Source of the DNA: Bacteroidales bacterium
GTDB taxonomy: Bacteria > Bacteroidota > Bacteroidia > Bacteroidales > UBA4417
Assembly: GCA_030654075.1 (NCBI GenBank)
Contig: JAURYB010000020.1
Coordinates: 1-64,000 of the forward strand
Direction: 5' to 3'
Length of the DNA: 64,000 nucleotides
Under the pieces are notes generated by a model, which did not search any database, was not told the DNA's origin, and was given only the letters and a program-made list of their open reading frames with translations. Of this stretch, positions 54,277-62,522 are shown in pieces; within the stretch, counting starts at the first letter, position 1, and the number at the start of each line of letters is the position of its first letter. The translations under genes were made by a program, and so were the position numbers.

Positions 54277-55323
54277 ATGTCGCAATCTATCGATCAAACA
54301 TTTCATGCAGGCATAGTTGGCACCGGGATTTATATTCCCGAGCCACGTATGACTGCTTCACATATATCGGCAGCTACCAACAACCAATGGAGTGAAGATG
54401 CTATCGTAAATAAATTGGGAATTATCGAAAAATCCATTCCAGGTCCTGGCGACGGAACCCAGGAAATGGGCGTTCTGGCTGCTCTGGATTGCCTTAAAAA
54501 CACAGGAGTTCCTGCCACGGAAATAGATCTGATTATTTCCATAGGTGAAGAATGGAAGGAATACCCGCTGACCACAACCGGAATTTATATTCAGGAAAGA
54601 ATCGGTGCAACAAACGCATGGGCCCTCGATATTCAGCAACGTTGCTGTACATCGGTAGCTGCCATGAAAATTGCGAAAGATATGATGTTTGCCGATCCTG
54701 ATATTAATACAGTTCTGATTGCAGGCGGATACAGGAATGGCGATTTTCTGGATTATACCAACAGTTCCGTGTCGTTTATGTATAACCTGGCAGCGGGTGC
54801 CGGCGCTATTTTATTAAAAAAGAATCTTGGCCGTAATGCATTACTTGGAACTCATATTATTACCGATGGAACCATGGCGCGGGATGCAGGTGTTGAATTT
54901 GGCGGAACCGAAAATCCTATTACCTGTGAAAATGTTTCCATAGCGCACCGCTCACTGAGGGTCTTTGATGAAAAACATATGAAAGACCGCCTGAACGAAG
55001 TTTCAATGAAAAACTGGATGACTTGTATTGATTCAGCATTTGCCAAATCAGGTGTTCAGAAATCAGAATTGGATTTCCTGGCAGCGCTGCATTTTAAACG
55101 ATCTTTATATTTTGGGCTAGTCGCTGAACTGGGATTAAAACCGGAACAAACCATTTACCTGGAAAATTACGGGCACCTGGGGCAGGTTGACCAGATACTT
55201 TCGTTGCACCTGGCCCAGCAAACGGGGAAAATCTCAGAAGGAAGCGTTATTTCAATGATCGCTGCCGGTATAGGGTATGCATGGGGAGCCAATGTAATAC
55301 GATGGGGGAAACATGAGGTCTAA
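54277..55323 (+). CDS. Ketoacyl-synthase-III-like protein B (C-H-H active-site positions)
   Basis: 348 residues, second KASIII-like paralogue, 14 bases after the first. Cys123 (DIQQRCCTS) sits at the FabH Cys position (Asp+5), followed by Cys124. His272 (ALHFKRS) is at the FabH His position. The FabH Asn position is His300 (NYGHLGQ). Loops between Cys and His are longer than in FabH. With Cys and His present, acyl-enzyme formation and transfer are plausible; a true FabH role is unlikely given the lost Asn. Function unknown; with the paralogue A it is the most unusual part of the catabolic module. Confidence 0.88.
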   Translation: MSQSIDQTFHAGIVGTGIYIPEPRMTASHISAATNNQWSEDAIVNKLGIIEKSIPGPGDGTQEMGVLAALDCLKNTGVPATEIDLIISIGEEWKEYPLTTTGIYIQERIGATNAWALDIQQRCCTSVAAMKIAKDMMFADPDINTVLIAGGYRNGDFLDYTNSSVSFMYNLAAGAGAILLKKNLGRNALLGTHIITDGTMARDAGVEFGGTENPITCENVSIAHRSLRVFDEKHMKDRLNEVSMKNWMTCIDSAFAKSGVQKSELDFLAALHFKRSLYFGLVAELGLKPEQTIYLENYGHLGQVDQILSLHLAQQTGKISEGSVISMIAAGIGYAWGANVIRWGKHEV

Positions 55324-55490
55324 CCTATTTAAAATTGTTGTATATAGTTGATAATATGTAAACTAAAAAGCAATAATGTCATAAAAATACTTTTGGTCAA
55401 CCCTATATAATATTCTATTAATTCGTAAGTCCATACCTAAATAAATACTTTTAACCCACTAAATATTAATCACTAAAAAAACCAACCATC

Positions 55491-56324
55491 ATGAAAAAGA
55501 AAGTTTATTTATTTTTATCTATTGCCTTTGCCGCAGTTCTTGGACTTTCCTCCTGCAGTAAAGATGAAAATACGGCTCCAACCATCAAATCAGCAGTTTT
55601 ATCGGCTGATAATAAAACAATAGCCGTTACTTTTTCAGAAGCTGTATACTCTCAGGCAGATGTAACAGGCGCGCTCGAAGCAACCTCTCTTTCGGTTACC
55701 GCTCCCGCTGCTATTACATTCACTTATACCGTTACACATACAGCCGGAAGCACCACTGCTACTATCAATCTGGTAATAACTTCTGTAATCCAGGGCACTG
55801 AAACATTTACCATTAAACCGGCATCAGCCACAGCGGTATACGACAATGAAGGAAAAGCGATGGCTTCGACGGAGACAATTGAAAGTAATGCTGCTGTCCA
55901 GGACCTTGGTATAATGGGAAGCTGGGTATCAGAAGGTGATAATGTATCTACACTTTTTGCCGGTTCATATTTTAATATCCGCAAAGTGGAGGCAAATTTT
56001 AAAACAGATTATACCTACCTGGTAAATCAATACAATATTTCTAATACCACCACTACACCCGACCTGATTTTCACAGGTACTTATGTGATTGCCAAATCAA
56101 CATTTGGCAATATCTGGACAATAACCTGCAACCAGGAGAATCCATATACAGCAGTTGCTTCTGGTATTTTCGAAATAAAAACCAACCCCGAAGTACTCTG
56201 GTATGAGGTAGTTCAGACATCCGGCACGCAGAATGTCCCCCCAACTCCGGCTCTGGGTTTTGGAAGTTCAAATGGCGGTACTTTATTGGATTGGAATGTA
56301 CAGAAATACGTTCGCGTACAATAA
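55491..56324 (+). CDS. Lipoprotein with Ig-like (SwmB/Big_5-type) domain
   Basis: 277 residues. Lipoprotein signal with Cys22 in the lipobox (GLSSC). Residues about 30-135 are a Thr/Ala/Val-rich Ig-like repeat of the SwmB/Big_5 kind (KSAVLSADNKTIAVTFSEAV). Residues 140-277 form a beta-rich, lipocalin-like domain (GSWVSEGDN...) seen in many Bacteroidota lipoproteins. It should sit on the outer membrane, possibly binding a ligand. A terminator and then a porin-like gene follow. Confidence 0.8.
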   Translation: MKKKVYLFLSIAFAAVLGLSSCSKDENTAPTIKSAVLSADNKTIAVTFSEAVYSQADVTGALEATSLSVTAPAAITFTYTVTHTAGSTTATINLVITSVIQGTETFTIKPASATAVYDNEGKAMASTETIESNAAVQDLGIMGSWVSEGDNVSTLFAGSYFNIRKVEANFKTDYTYLVNQYNISNTTTTPDLIFTGTYVIAKSTFGNIWTITCNQENPYTAVASGIFEIKTNPEVLWYEVVQTSGTQNVPPTPALGFGSSNGGTLLDWNVQKYVRVQ

Positions 56325-56364
56325 TACTTTTGCTTTGCTTTAAAGCGGAAAGATAAAATAAATT

Positions 56365-56408
56365 AAGGCAAAGCCGTAATGAGTATCAGTAGCGGCTTTG
56401 CCTTTTTT
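56365..56408 (+). terminator. Terminator after the Ig-like lipoprotein gene
   Basis: AAGGCAAAGCCG (56365-56376) and CGGCTTTGCCTT (56393-56404) form a perfect 12-bp stem with a 16-base loop; a T-run follows. It may stop only part of transcription before the porin gene. Confidence 0.9.
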
Positions 56409-56428
56409 TAACCAATTAAACAAGCGCC

Positions 56429-58039
56429 ATGAATAAGACTTCAACACTATTGTTAATTATATTACTGGTTTCAACCCAATTGCTGTCAGCCCAGGACACC
56501 GTTCAACAGGGTTCAGGGGCCAATAAATTCAACCTGTTCTCGAAAGATATGCCTTATAATGCTAAGGCAAACAAGGAATTTCAATTCCTCGCATTTTTTA
56601 TTACCCAGGGAGTAAATTCCAATATGTATCCCAAAGCCAGCCTCTTCAACGGGCAGTTGGTCGGGAGGCTTTTTGGTCCAAACTCATCAACAACATCGGA
56701 TACCGCAACTTCAAACTATTTCGAGCAGCGAATTATTCCGTTTTTTATTTATCAGCCTAAATTGTTTAATGGGAAAGCAATTTTAAGGGCATCATTTGAG
56801 ATTGATTGGACCTGGGGCGATCAGGCATATGGCATCAGTGGGAATAAAGGTGGTGCCATCAATGCTGACCAGGTTAATATTCAGACACAGAATGTTGAAT
56901 TAGAGTTAATTCCGGCTAAGAATTTTGCAATTAATATTGGGCTACAGCGATTGTATGATACCCCTTATAATCCATACAGGACGATGTTCGACAAGATGAC
57001 CACTACAGGCTATAGGTTAGCATACTGGGGCACTGACGCAGTTGGAGTTTCAGCCAGGTACGATGGTGATTACCAGAAAGCGAAAGCCGGATATTACCTG
57101 CTTTACGAAAACAATACGGAAGCCGATGATGATGTTACATTAACCGAACTGGTTTATCAGCGCAAACTCAGCATGAAATGGAATGTGGGCGGTTCAATAT
57201 ATTGGGTTCGTGACAGGGGTAAGGGACAAGGCGGCGTATCTGTTTTTGGTGAGGGACTGGCAAGTCCTCTTGCCGCTTATAACGGATCGTTCGTTTTTGA
57301 TATTCAGCGGGATTACAAGGCTGATATTTTGTGGTTGGGCGCTACCGTGAGCAGAAATCCCGATTTTATTCTTGATCCGTTTCAATTGACCGGTTTTCTA
57401 AATTATAATTTGGGAACCGTACGATCAAATGTAAATGGTGTTTATGAAAAAACTTCTGATATTGCCGGGTTTGCAGGTAACATCAGGGCAGCCTACCGGT
57501 ATGGACGCACTTTGAATGATTATGTTTCGGCAGATTTTATTTATGCATCTGGCGATCCTAATGGAATTGACGATAAAAAATATACCGGAGTCATTACCGG
57601 AAACAGCTGGGGTATGCCTTCCAGTATTTTTGTGGGAACCGGTGGCTACCTGTTATTTCCTCATGCTAACGTGGTGAATCGTTTCACTCCGGTAGTTTCC
57701 GACATTTCCAATATGGGCTATGGATTGATTGGTGGCACTATGAATATTGCCCACGATTTGATTCCCAACAAATTGAACGTGAAAGCCGGTACTGCAATGG
57801 CCGTCAGTCCTGCCAAACCTCAGAATGGAGGCAGAAACCTGGGTACAGAAATCAACGGCGCTGTTTCCTATAATCTGGGTCCGTATATGAGCATCGAAAT
57901 GCATGCTGCCTATATGTGGCTCGGCGATTTCTTCGACAGTACGGATGATTCGCATGGATCTTCAATTAATGGAAATTCAGCAACTCGCCCGGTGAATCCA
58001 TACACAGCGTTCATTGTTTATAAATGGTTGATGTTCTGA
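56429..58039 (+). CDS. Outer-membrane porin-like beta-barrel protein
   Basis: 536 residues. Signal peptide (1-21, ending LLSAQ). The rest alternates beta strands with aromatic girdles (for example GNIRAAYRYGRTLNDYVSADF, given here as GNIRAAYRYGRTLNDY) and short turns, and ends in an aromatic residue (VYKWLMF), as in outer-membrane barrels. The alginate-export-like or OprO/P-like group is possible. It does not match TonB receptors (no plug). Its C-terminus overlaps the reading of the next gene's upstream region, and a short-chain ester hydrolase follows, so it may admit the substrate. Confidence 0.78.
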   Translation: MNKTSTLLLIILLVSTQLLSAQDTVQQGSGANKFNLFSKDMPYNAKANKEFQFLAFFITQGVNSNMYPKASLFNGQLVGRLFGPNSSTTSDTATSNYFEQRIIPFFIYQPKLFNGKAILRASFEIDWTWGDQAYGISGNKGGAINADQVNIQTQNVELELIPAKNFAINIGLQRLYDTPYNPYRTMFDKMTTTGYRLAYWGTDAVGVSARYDGDYQKAKAGYYLLYENNTEADDDVTLTELVYQRKLSMKWNVGGSIYWVRDRGKGQGGVSVFGEGLASPLAAYNGSFVFDIQRDYKADILWLGATVSRNPDFILDPFQLTGFLNYNLGTVRSNVNGVYEKTSDIAGFAGNIRAAYRYGRTLNDYVSADFIYASGDPNGIDDKKYTGVITGNSWGMPSSIFVGTGGYLLFPHANVVNRFTPVVSDISNMGYGLIGGTMNIAHDLIPNKLNVKAGTAMAVSPAKPQNGGRNLGTEINGAVSYNLGPYMSIEMHAAYMWLGDFFDSTDDSHGSSINGNSATRPVNPYTAFIVYKWLMF

Positions 58040-58080
58040 TAATTCATAAGAAAATAACGAAGATGAAAACACCTGAAATT

Positions 58081-59022
58081 ATGAAAATTAGATCATTTAT
58101 CCCTTTTATACTCCTGCTGCTTACCGCATGCTCTCCGTATAAAAATCTGACTAAAATAAGCTCGATGAGCGAATTGAAATACGATTTTCCTGTTCATTTT
58201 GTTGAGCTGAATAACAACATAAAGCTTGCATATGTGGATGAGGGCAAAGGCAGCGAAACCATCCTGATGATTCATGGATTAGGCAGTTACCTGCCTGCCT
58301 GGAAGAAGAACATTGGAGAACTGAGCAAAAACTACCGCGTTATTGCTGTCGACCTTCCCGGTTATGGAAAGTCGTCGAAATTGCCTCATAGCGGATTAAT
58401 GACTTTTTATGCAGGAGTAATTGCTGAAATGATCCAGAAGCTGGAATTAGGACCTGTTAACCTGGCTGGACATTCAATGGGCGGACAAATTTCGATGGTT
58501 CTGGCATTAGAAAAACCTGAACTGGTGAAACGCCTGATACTGGTTGATCCTGCCGGATTTGAAGCTTTTAATGCCGGGCAAAGGAACTGGTTTAAAGACG
58601 TTATGACCCCAAACCTTGTGCGTCTTACCACCGTTGATGCCATCGAAACCAACCTTGCCAGTAATTTTTACCGCATGCCAGCCGATGCCCAGTTTATGAT
58701 TGATGACAGAATTGCTATGCGCGATGCCATTGATTTTGAAAACTATTGCCTGGCAGTAGCCAGATCAGTTCATGGCATGGTTGATGAAGCTGTACTCCAT
58801 AAAATCTCTCAAATTAAAATACCTACCCTTATTTTCTTTGGTGAAAACGACATGCTTATCCCGAATCGGTATCTGAATCCCGGTTTTACGAGCAAAGTTG
58901 CCAAAACCGGAGCTGGTCTCATCAAAGGCAGTAAACTAATAATAGTTCCCAAATGCGGGCATTTTATGATGTTCGAGAAATCAGAAGTATTTAACTCTGA
59001 GACACTCAAATTCATTCACTAG
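58081..59022 (+). CDS. Lipoprotein alpha/beta hydrolase
   Basis: 313 residues from ATG 58081, which gives a clean lipoprotein signal ending LLLTAC17. Alpha/beta-hydrolase fold: oxyanion HGLG (65-68), nucleophile Ser132 (GHSMGG), Asp257 (FFGENDMLIP) and His294 (CGHFMMF). An upstream start (58024) overlaps the porin gene and lacks a leader. It is probably anchored at the periplasmic or outer face and may release a short hydroxy- or fatty acid from an ester or oligomer; this is inference from the gene neighbourhood. A terminator follows. Confidence 0.87.
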   Translation: MKIRSFIPFILLLLTACSPYKNLTKISSMSELKYDFPVHFVELNNNIKLAYVDEGKGSETILMIHGLGSYLPAWKKNIGELSKNYRVIAVDLPGYGKSSKLPHSGLMTFYAGVIAEMIQKLELGPVNLAGHSMGGQISMVLALEKPELVKRLILVDPAGFEAFNAGQRNWFKDVMTPNLVRLTTVDAIETNLASNFYRMPADAQFMIDDRIAMRDAIDFENYCLAVARSVHGMVDEAVLHKISQIKIPTLIFFGENDMLIPNRYLNPGFTSKVAKTGAGLIKGSKLIIVPKCGHFMMFEKSEVFNSETLKFIH

Positions 59023-59051
59023 ACTTGTTGTTGATTGGTTGTTGTGAAACG

Positions 59052-59113
59052 GGAGCGCTGAAAAGTGGCTCCTTTTTTTTAGGGGTTAGGGTTTTGGGAT
59101 TAGGATTTAGGGA
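59052..59113 (+). terminator. Terminator and TTAGGG-like G-run repeat after the hydrolase
   Basis: GGAGC (59052-59056) pairs with GCTCC (59068-59072), and a T-run (59073-59080) follows. Immediately after come AGGGGTTAGGGTTTTGGG and ATTTAGGG, a G-quadruplex-like stretch like that at 7914-7946. Confidence 0.6.
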
Positions 59114-59221
59114 TGATAATTAGAAAGCTTTACGCACATCCCACATCCGCCTTCCCACATCCCACATTTTTAAATCTCACCGAACCCTTTTTTATAGTAA
59201 TTTCAACCCCAAATCCAATAC

Positions 59222-60649
59222 ATGCGATTAAAACTGGTTACTTTCAGCGATTTTGCCAATCACCTCTATCCGCATGAGGCTGATTACCTGTTGGGTATTC
59301 AGAAATTCAATAAGGGAGTGAACTCACAGATATTGAACATATTACACTACAATAGTCATAATCCGAACAAACCTCGGGAATATGATCCGGAAATTGATAA
59401 AAGATCCTATTCCTATATCAAAACATGGGTAACCCAGGCTCTCGACAAAACGGATGTGGATAAATTTTATGAGTGGCTGGCTAACGCGGAGAAACAAGTA
59501 ATGATTGATGCTATTACGCCCGGGGAAGAAAAAGAAATCCTGGCGTTCCTCAGAACCATTAACCCCTCAAAATATTTTTTCCTCCGGTATTATGAACTCC
59601 TGCAGTATTTCAGGGATTACCTGCTGATCAGGGTGAGAAACCGGTTTTATAAGCCAATCAGCAATTATTTGCAGAAATATGAAGCCGCCTATCACCGCAG
59701 CATGGCAATTAATGTGCAGCTGAACCAGGCAGCCGAAGAAATTATCCGTCAGCATGAAACCCTGGATGCTGAACCCATTCATTACAGCGATTTCCTTCAA
59801 ACCACGTTCAACGACGCATCTCTTGACGGGTATACAAGATACAGGGCTGCTGTAAGACTTACATTTTTATACTACAATTACAGGGAATTCGACAACCTGA
59901 GAGTGGTTTACGACGAACTGGATAAGCTGTTTAAAACGGATGTTTTTTATTCGAAACGAATACTTGCCAACTATTATTCGAACCGCGCCATGATGCACAG
60001 CAAGCTCAACGAGCTCGTCCTGGCCGAGAAATACGGCTACTTATCCATCAGGCAGAAAAATACGGATTACCTGTTTTACCTGGCTAATCTTTGTGCTGTT
60101 TTGCTTCGAAGCGGAAAGTATGACAAAGCGCTTAAAGTGATGAGCTCGTCCATTCCTGAATTAAAGAAAACCAATAGTTTTTATAATAAAATCGGGTTTG
60201 CCAGTTTCTATATCCGCACGTTGGTATATAATAAAATGGCTAAAAATGCCGTAAGCTACGCAACTACTTTCCTCGACGCTTATAAAAAGGAAATTTTCGA
60301 AACACGCTGGCATTTGTTTTTTACCGCGTACTCACAAGCCTTGTTGGGTGCCGAAAAATACAGTCGGCTGCTGGCAATCACCAAAAGATACAACCTTCTG
60401 AACCTGGAGAAAAAGTACATGGACAAATCCGTGTATATCCCGGTCCTGCTCTGGTATAACGAAGTGGCCCTTTATATGGAAGGCAAACAGAATAAGGAAA
60501 AACTGGTCGAAACCATCACTTCTACGGCACAAACGCTGCTTCAGAATAAATATATTGCCGGCAGGATCAACGAATTGCTGGATAATCTTTCGGATTCCAT
60601 TCCATCTGAAATAGCTACTATCCGGAACAGGCTTAACCAGAACAAATGA
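59222..60649 (+). CDS. Helical-repeat (TPR-like) protein, unknown
   Basis: 475 residues, no signal peptide. Rich in Tyr, Leu, Lys and Asn, with helical pairs that look like degenerate TPR: YSNRAMMHSKLNELVLAEKYGYL (given here to 20 at about 258-277) and SYATTFLDAYKKEIFETRWHLF. I do not recognise the family beyond 'Bacteroidota hypothetical'. It is a single gene between the module at 47.8-59 kb and a DUF2202 gene; whether it belongs to that module is unclear. Confidence 0.75.
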   Translation: MRLKLVTFSDFANHLYPHEADYLLGIQKFNKGVNSQILNILHYNSHNPNKPREYDPEIDKRSYSYIKTWVTQALDKTDVDKFYEWLANAEKQVMIDAITPGEEKEILAFLRTINPSKYFFLRYYELLQYFRDYLLIRVRNRFYKPISNYLQKYEAAYHRSMAINVQLNQAAEEIIRQHETLDAEPIHYSDFLQTTFNDASLDGYTRYRAAVRLTFLYYNYREFDNLRVVYDELDKLFKTDVFYSKRILANYYSNRAMMHSKLNELVLAEKYGYLSIRQKNTDYLFYLANLCAVLLRSGKYDKALKVMSSSIPELKKTNSFYNKIGFASFYIRTLVYNKMAKNAVSYATTFLDAYKKEIFETRWHLFFTAYSQALLGAEKYSRLLAITKRYNLLNLEKKYMDKSVYIPVLLWYNEVALYMEGKQNKEKLVETITSTAQTLLQNKYIAGRINELLDNLSDSIPSEIATIRNRLNQNK

Positions 60650-60711
60650 TCAAGCTTCTATTAAATTGATGATAACTATTAAAACCTGACAAAGTATTGA
60701 AAAAACAAAAA

Positions 60712-60835
60712 TATGCCACAGATTACGCGGATTACACAGATTGGAATAATATTAATTTGGTCAATTCTACCGGAGTTGGGACTAACTGATTTAGTTTTAA
60801 ATCTGCGCCAATCTGCGTAATCTGCGGCAAAAAAT
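60712..60835. repeat. ACAGATTACGCGGATTACAC-type degenerate repeat
   Basis: GCCACAGATTACGCGGATTA and CACAGATTGG on the left, and CTGCGCCAATCTGCGTAATC and TGCGGC on the right, which are inverses. The word period is about 10. This family recurs across many environmental bacterial genomes. Here it separates the TPR-like gene from the DUF2202 gene. Confidence 0.85.
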
Positions 60836-60925
60836 GTTGAATGAAGGGGCTGAATAAATACAATTGATGAAGCAATGATCGCATTAACTTAAAACCCTTA
60901 AAAATTCACACTTAATTCAGGAAAA

Positions 60926-61603
60926 ATGAAATCTCTCTTAAAAATCGGCTTTGTAGCAGCCTTCATTCTGGCTATGGCACAACTATCTTGCGCAATTCAT
61001 GCAGACAAATCAAATCAAGCTGTTTTGCTACCTGATACAACTGCCGGTTCGGGCGGTAAAGGCGGTTGCAGCAATTATTCAGTAAGCAACATACCGGCTT
61101 CACCCTTATCGGAAAACGAAAAACAGGGATTAATCTTTATGCGTGAAGAAGAAAAGCTTGCGCGTGATGTATATACTGCTATGATTGAGTTCTGGGATAT
61201 CCCCGTTTTTTCAAATATCAGCCGCAGCGAAACATCCCATATGGAAGCGATACTTGCTTTGCTTGAAAAATATCAGATTCCGGATCCGGTGACAACTGAT
61301 AAACCAGGTGTGTTTACAAATCCGGCTTTTACCAGCTTATACCAAACACTGGTAAATCAAGGCAAAAACAACCTGGTTGATGCGCTCAGGGCAGGAGCCT
61401 TAATTGAGGAAACCGATATTGCTGACCTTCGTGAACGCATGAAAGCATCGGATAATGAAGATATTAAATTAGTCTATGAAAATCTGCTTCAGGCTTCGTA
61501 TCGCCATCTCAGGGCATTCAGCAGAAACCTGGAGTTCCGTGAAGCAACCTATACACCTCAGCGGCTGAGTCAGAAAGAAATTGATGAAATTTTAAATATG
61601 TAG
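60926..61603 (+). CDS. DUF2202 (ferritin-like) protein
   Basis: 225 residues. N-terminal hydrophobic leader (about 5-22, ending in Cys22; the sequence LSCA could be a lipobox). Residues 65-200 are DUF2202: MREEEKLARDVYTAMIEFWD, SRSETSHMEAILALLEKYQI, the two helix pairs of a ferritin-like bundle with Glu-x-x-His. Metal-dependent oxidase or iron storage is the usual guess; function not shown. It is followed by the xdh operon after a 130-base gap. Confidence 0.88.
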   Translation: MKSLLKIGFVAAFILAMAQLSCAIHADKSNQAVLLPDTTAGSGGKGGCSNYSVSNIPASPLSENEKQGLIFMREEEKLARDVYTAMIEFWDIPVFSNISRSETSHMEAILALLEKYQIPDPVTTDKPGVFTNPAFTSLYQTLVNQGKNNLVDALRAGALIEETDIADLRERMKASDNEDIKLVYENLLQASYRHLRAFSRNLEFREATYTPQRLSQKEIDEILNM

Positions 61604-61751
61604 GTATAAGCGTAATTACCTGCAAATAGCCATTCGGCTCCAGATTATAAGCCTGTCAGGCTTTTTAAGCCTTTCCGCTTTAAAATAAACGACATCTTTC
61701 TTTACACAGCGGCTGTTTTTTTTATAATTTAGCTTGCTATTTGATTTTAGT

Positions 61752-62522
61752 ATGCAGGAAATTTTTAACGATCTGAAAACAGTTATTGAGCAGGGCATTC
61801 CTGCTGTATTATGTGTTGTTACCGAAACCACCGGTTCCACGCCAAGGAAAGCCGGTTCGAAAATGCTGGTATTTCAGGATGGCACCATAAAAGGAACTAT
61901 TGGCGGCGGCAATATTGAATTTCAGGCGATTCAGGATGCCGTGAAAAGCATTTCGTCAGGCGAATCGTTTACCCGGCATTTTCATCTTGAGGATGATCTT
62001 AAGATGCAGTGTGGAGGTGACATGCAAGTCTACTTTGAGCCTATCGGATGCCTGCCGAAACTCTATATTTTCGGTGGCGGACATATTGGCAAAGCTCTTG
62101 CCGGTTATGCGACAGGATTGGGATTCCGCCCGTTTGTGTTCGATCAACGCGAAGGAATTTTCGATGCGTGGAGTCTGCCTGGTGTTGAGACTCAAAACGG
62201 TGATTTCCTTCCGATTATTGATTCACTTCCTTTCGACAGTAACACCTACATCGCCATTGTTACGCACAGGCACGATTTCGACGAAACCGTTCTGCTGGCC
62301 TGCCTTCCGCACGAATATGCCTACCTTGGAATGATAGGAAGCAAACGCAAAGTGGCTGAAATCAGGAAAAACGCTTTGGAAATCCATCATATTACCGAAT
62401 CACAGCTTAAGAAAGTCGATATGCCGATAGGCATTCCATTTGCAGCCGAAACACCGCCCGAAATAGCCATCAGCATTATCGCAAAAATGATAGACGTGAA
62501 AAATACAGTAAAGAAATCATGA
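61752..62522 (+). CDS. xdhC: XdhC-family molybdenum-hydroxylase accessory protein
   Basis: 256 residues. XdhC loads the (sulfurated) molybdenum cofactor onto xanthine dehydrogenase. The XdhC_CoxI domain is at about 10-90 (VVTETTGSTPRKAGSKMLVF, then GGGNIEF) and the C-terminal Rossmann-type domain at about 100-250 (LYIFGGGHIGKALAG; MIGSKRKVAEIR). ATG 61752 is chosen over TTG 61734 because the latter gives a non-family N-terminus. The stop overlaps the xdhA start as ATGA, so translation is coupled. Confidence 0.92.
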   Translation: MQEIFNDLKTVIEQGIPAVLCVVTETTGSTPRKAGSKMLVFQDGTIKGTIGGGNIEFQAIQDAVKSISSGESFTRHFHLEDDLKMQCGGDMQVYFEPIGCLPKLYIFGGGHIGKALAGYATGLGFRPFVFDQREGIFDAWSLPGVETQNGDFLPIIDSLPFDSNTYIAIVTHRHDFDETVLLACLPHEYAYLGMIGSKRKVAEIRKNALEIHHITESQLKKVDMPIGIPFAAETPPEIAISIIAKMIDVKNTVKKS

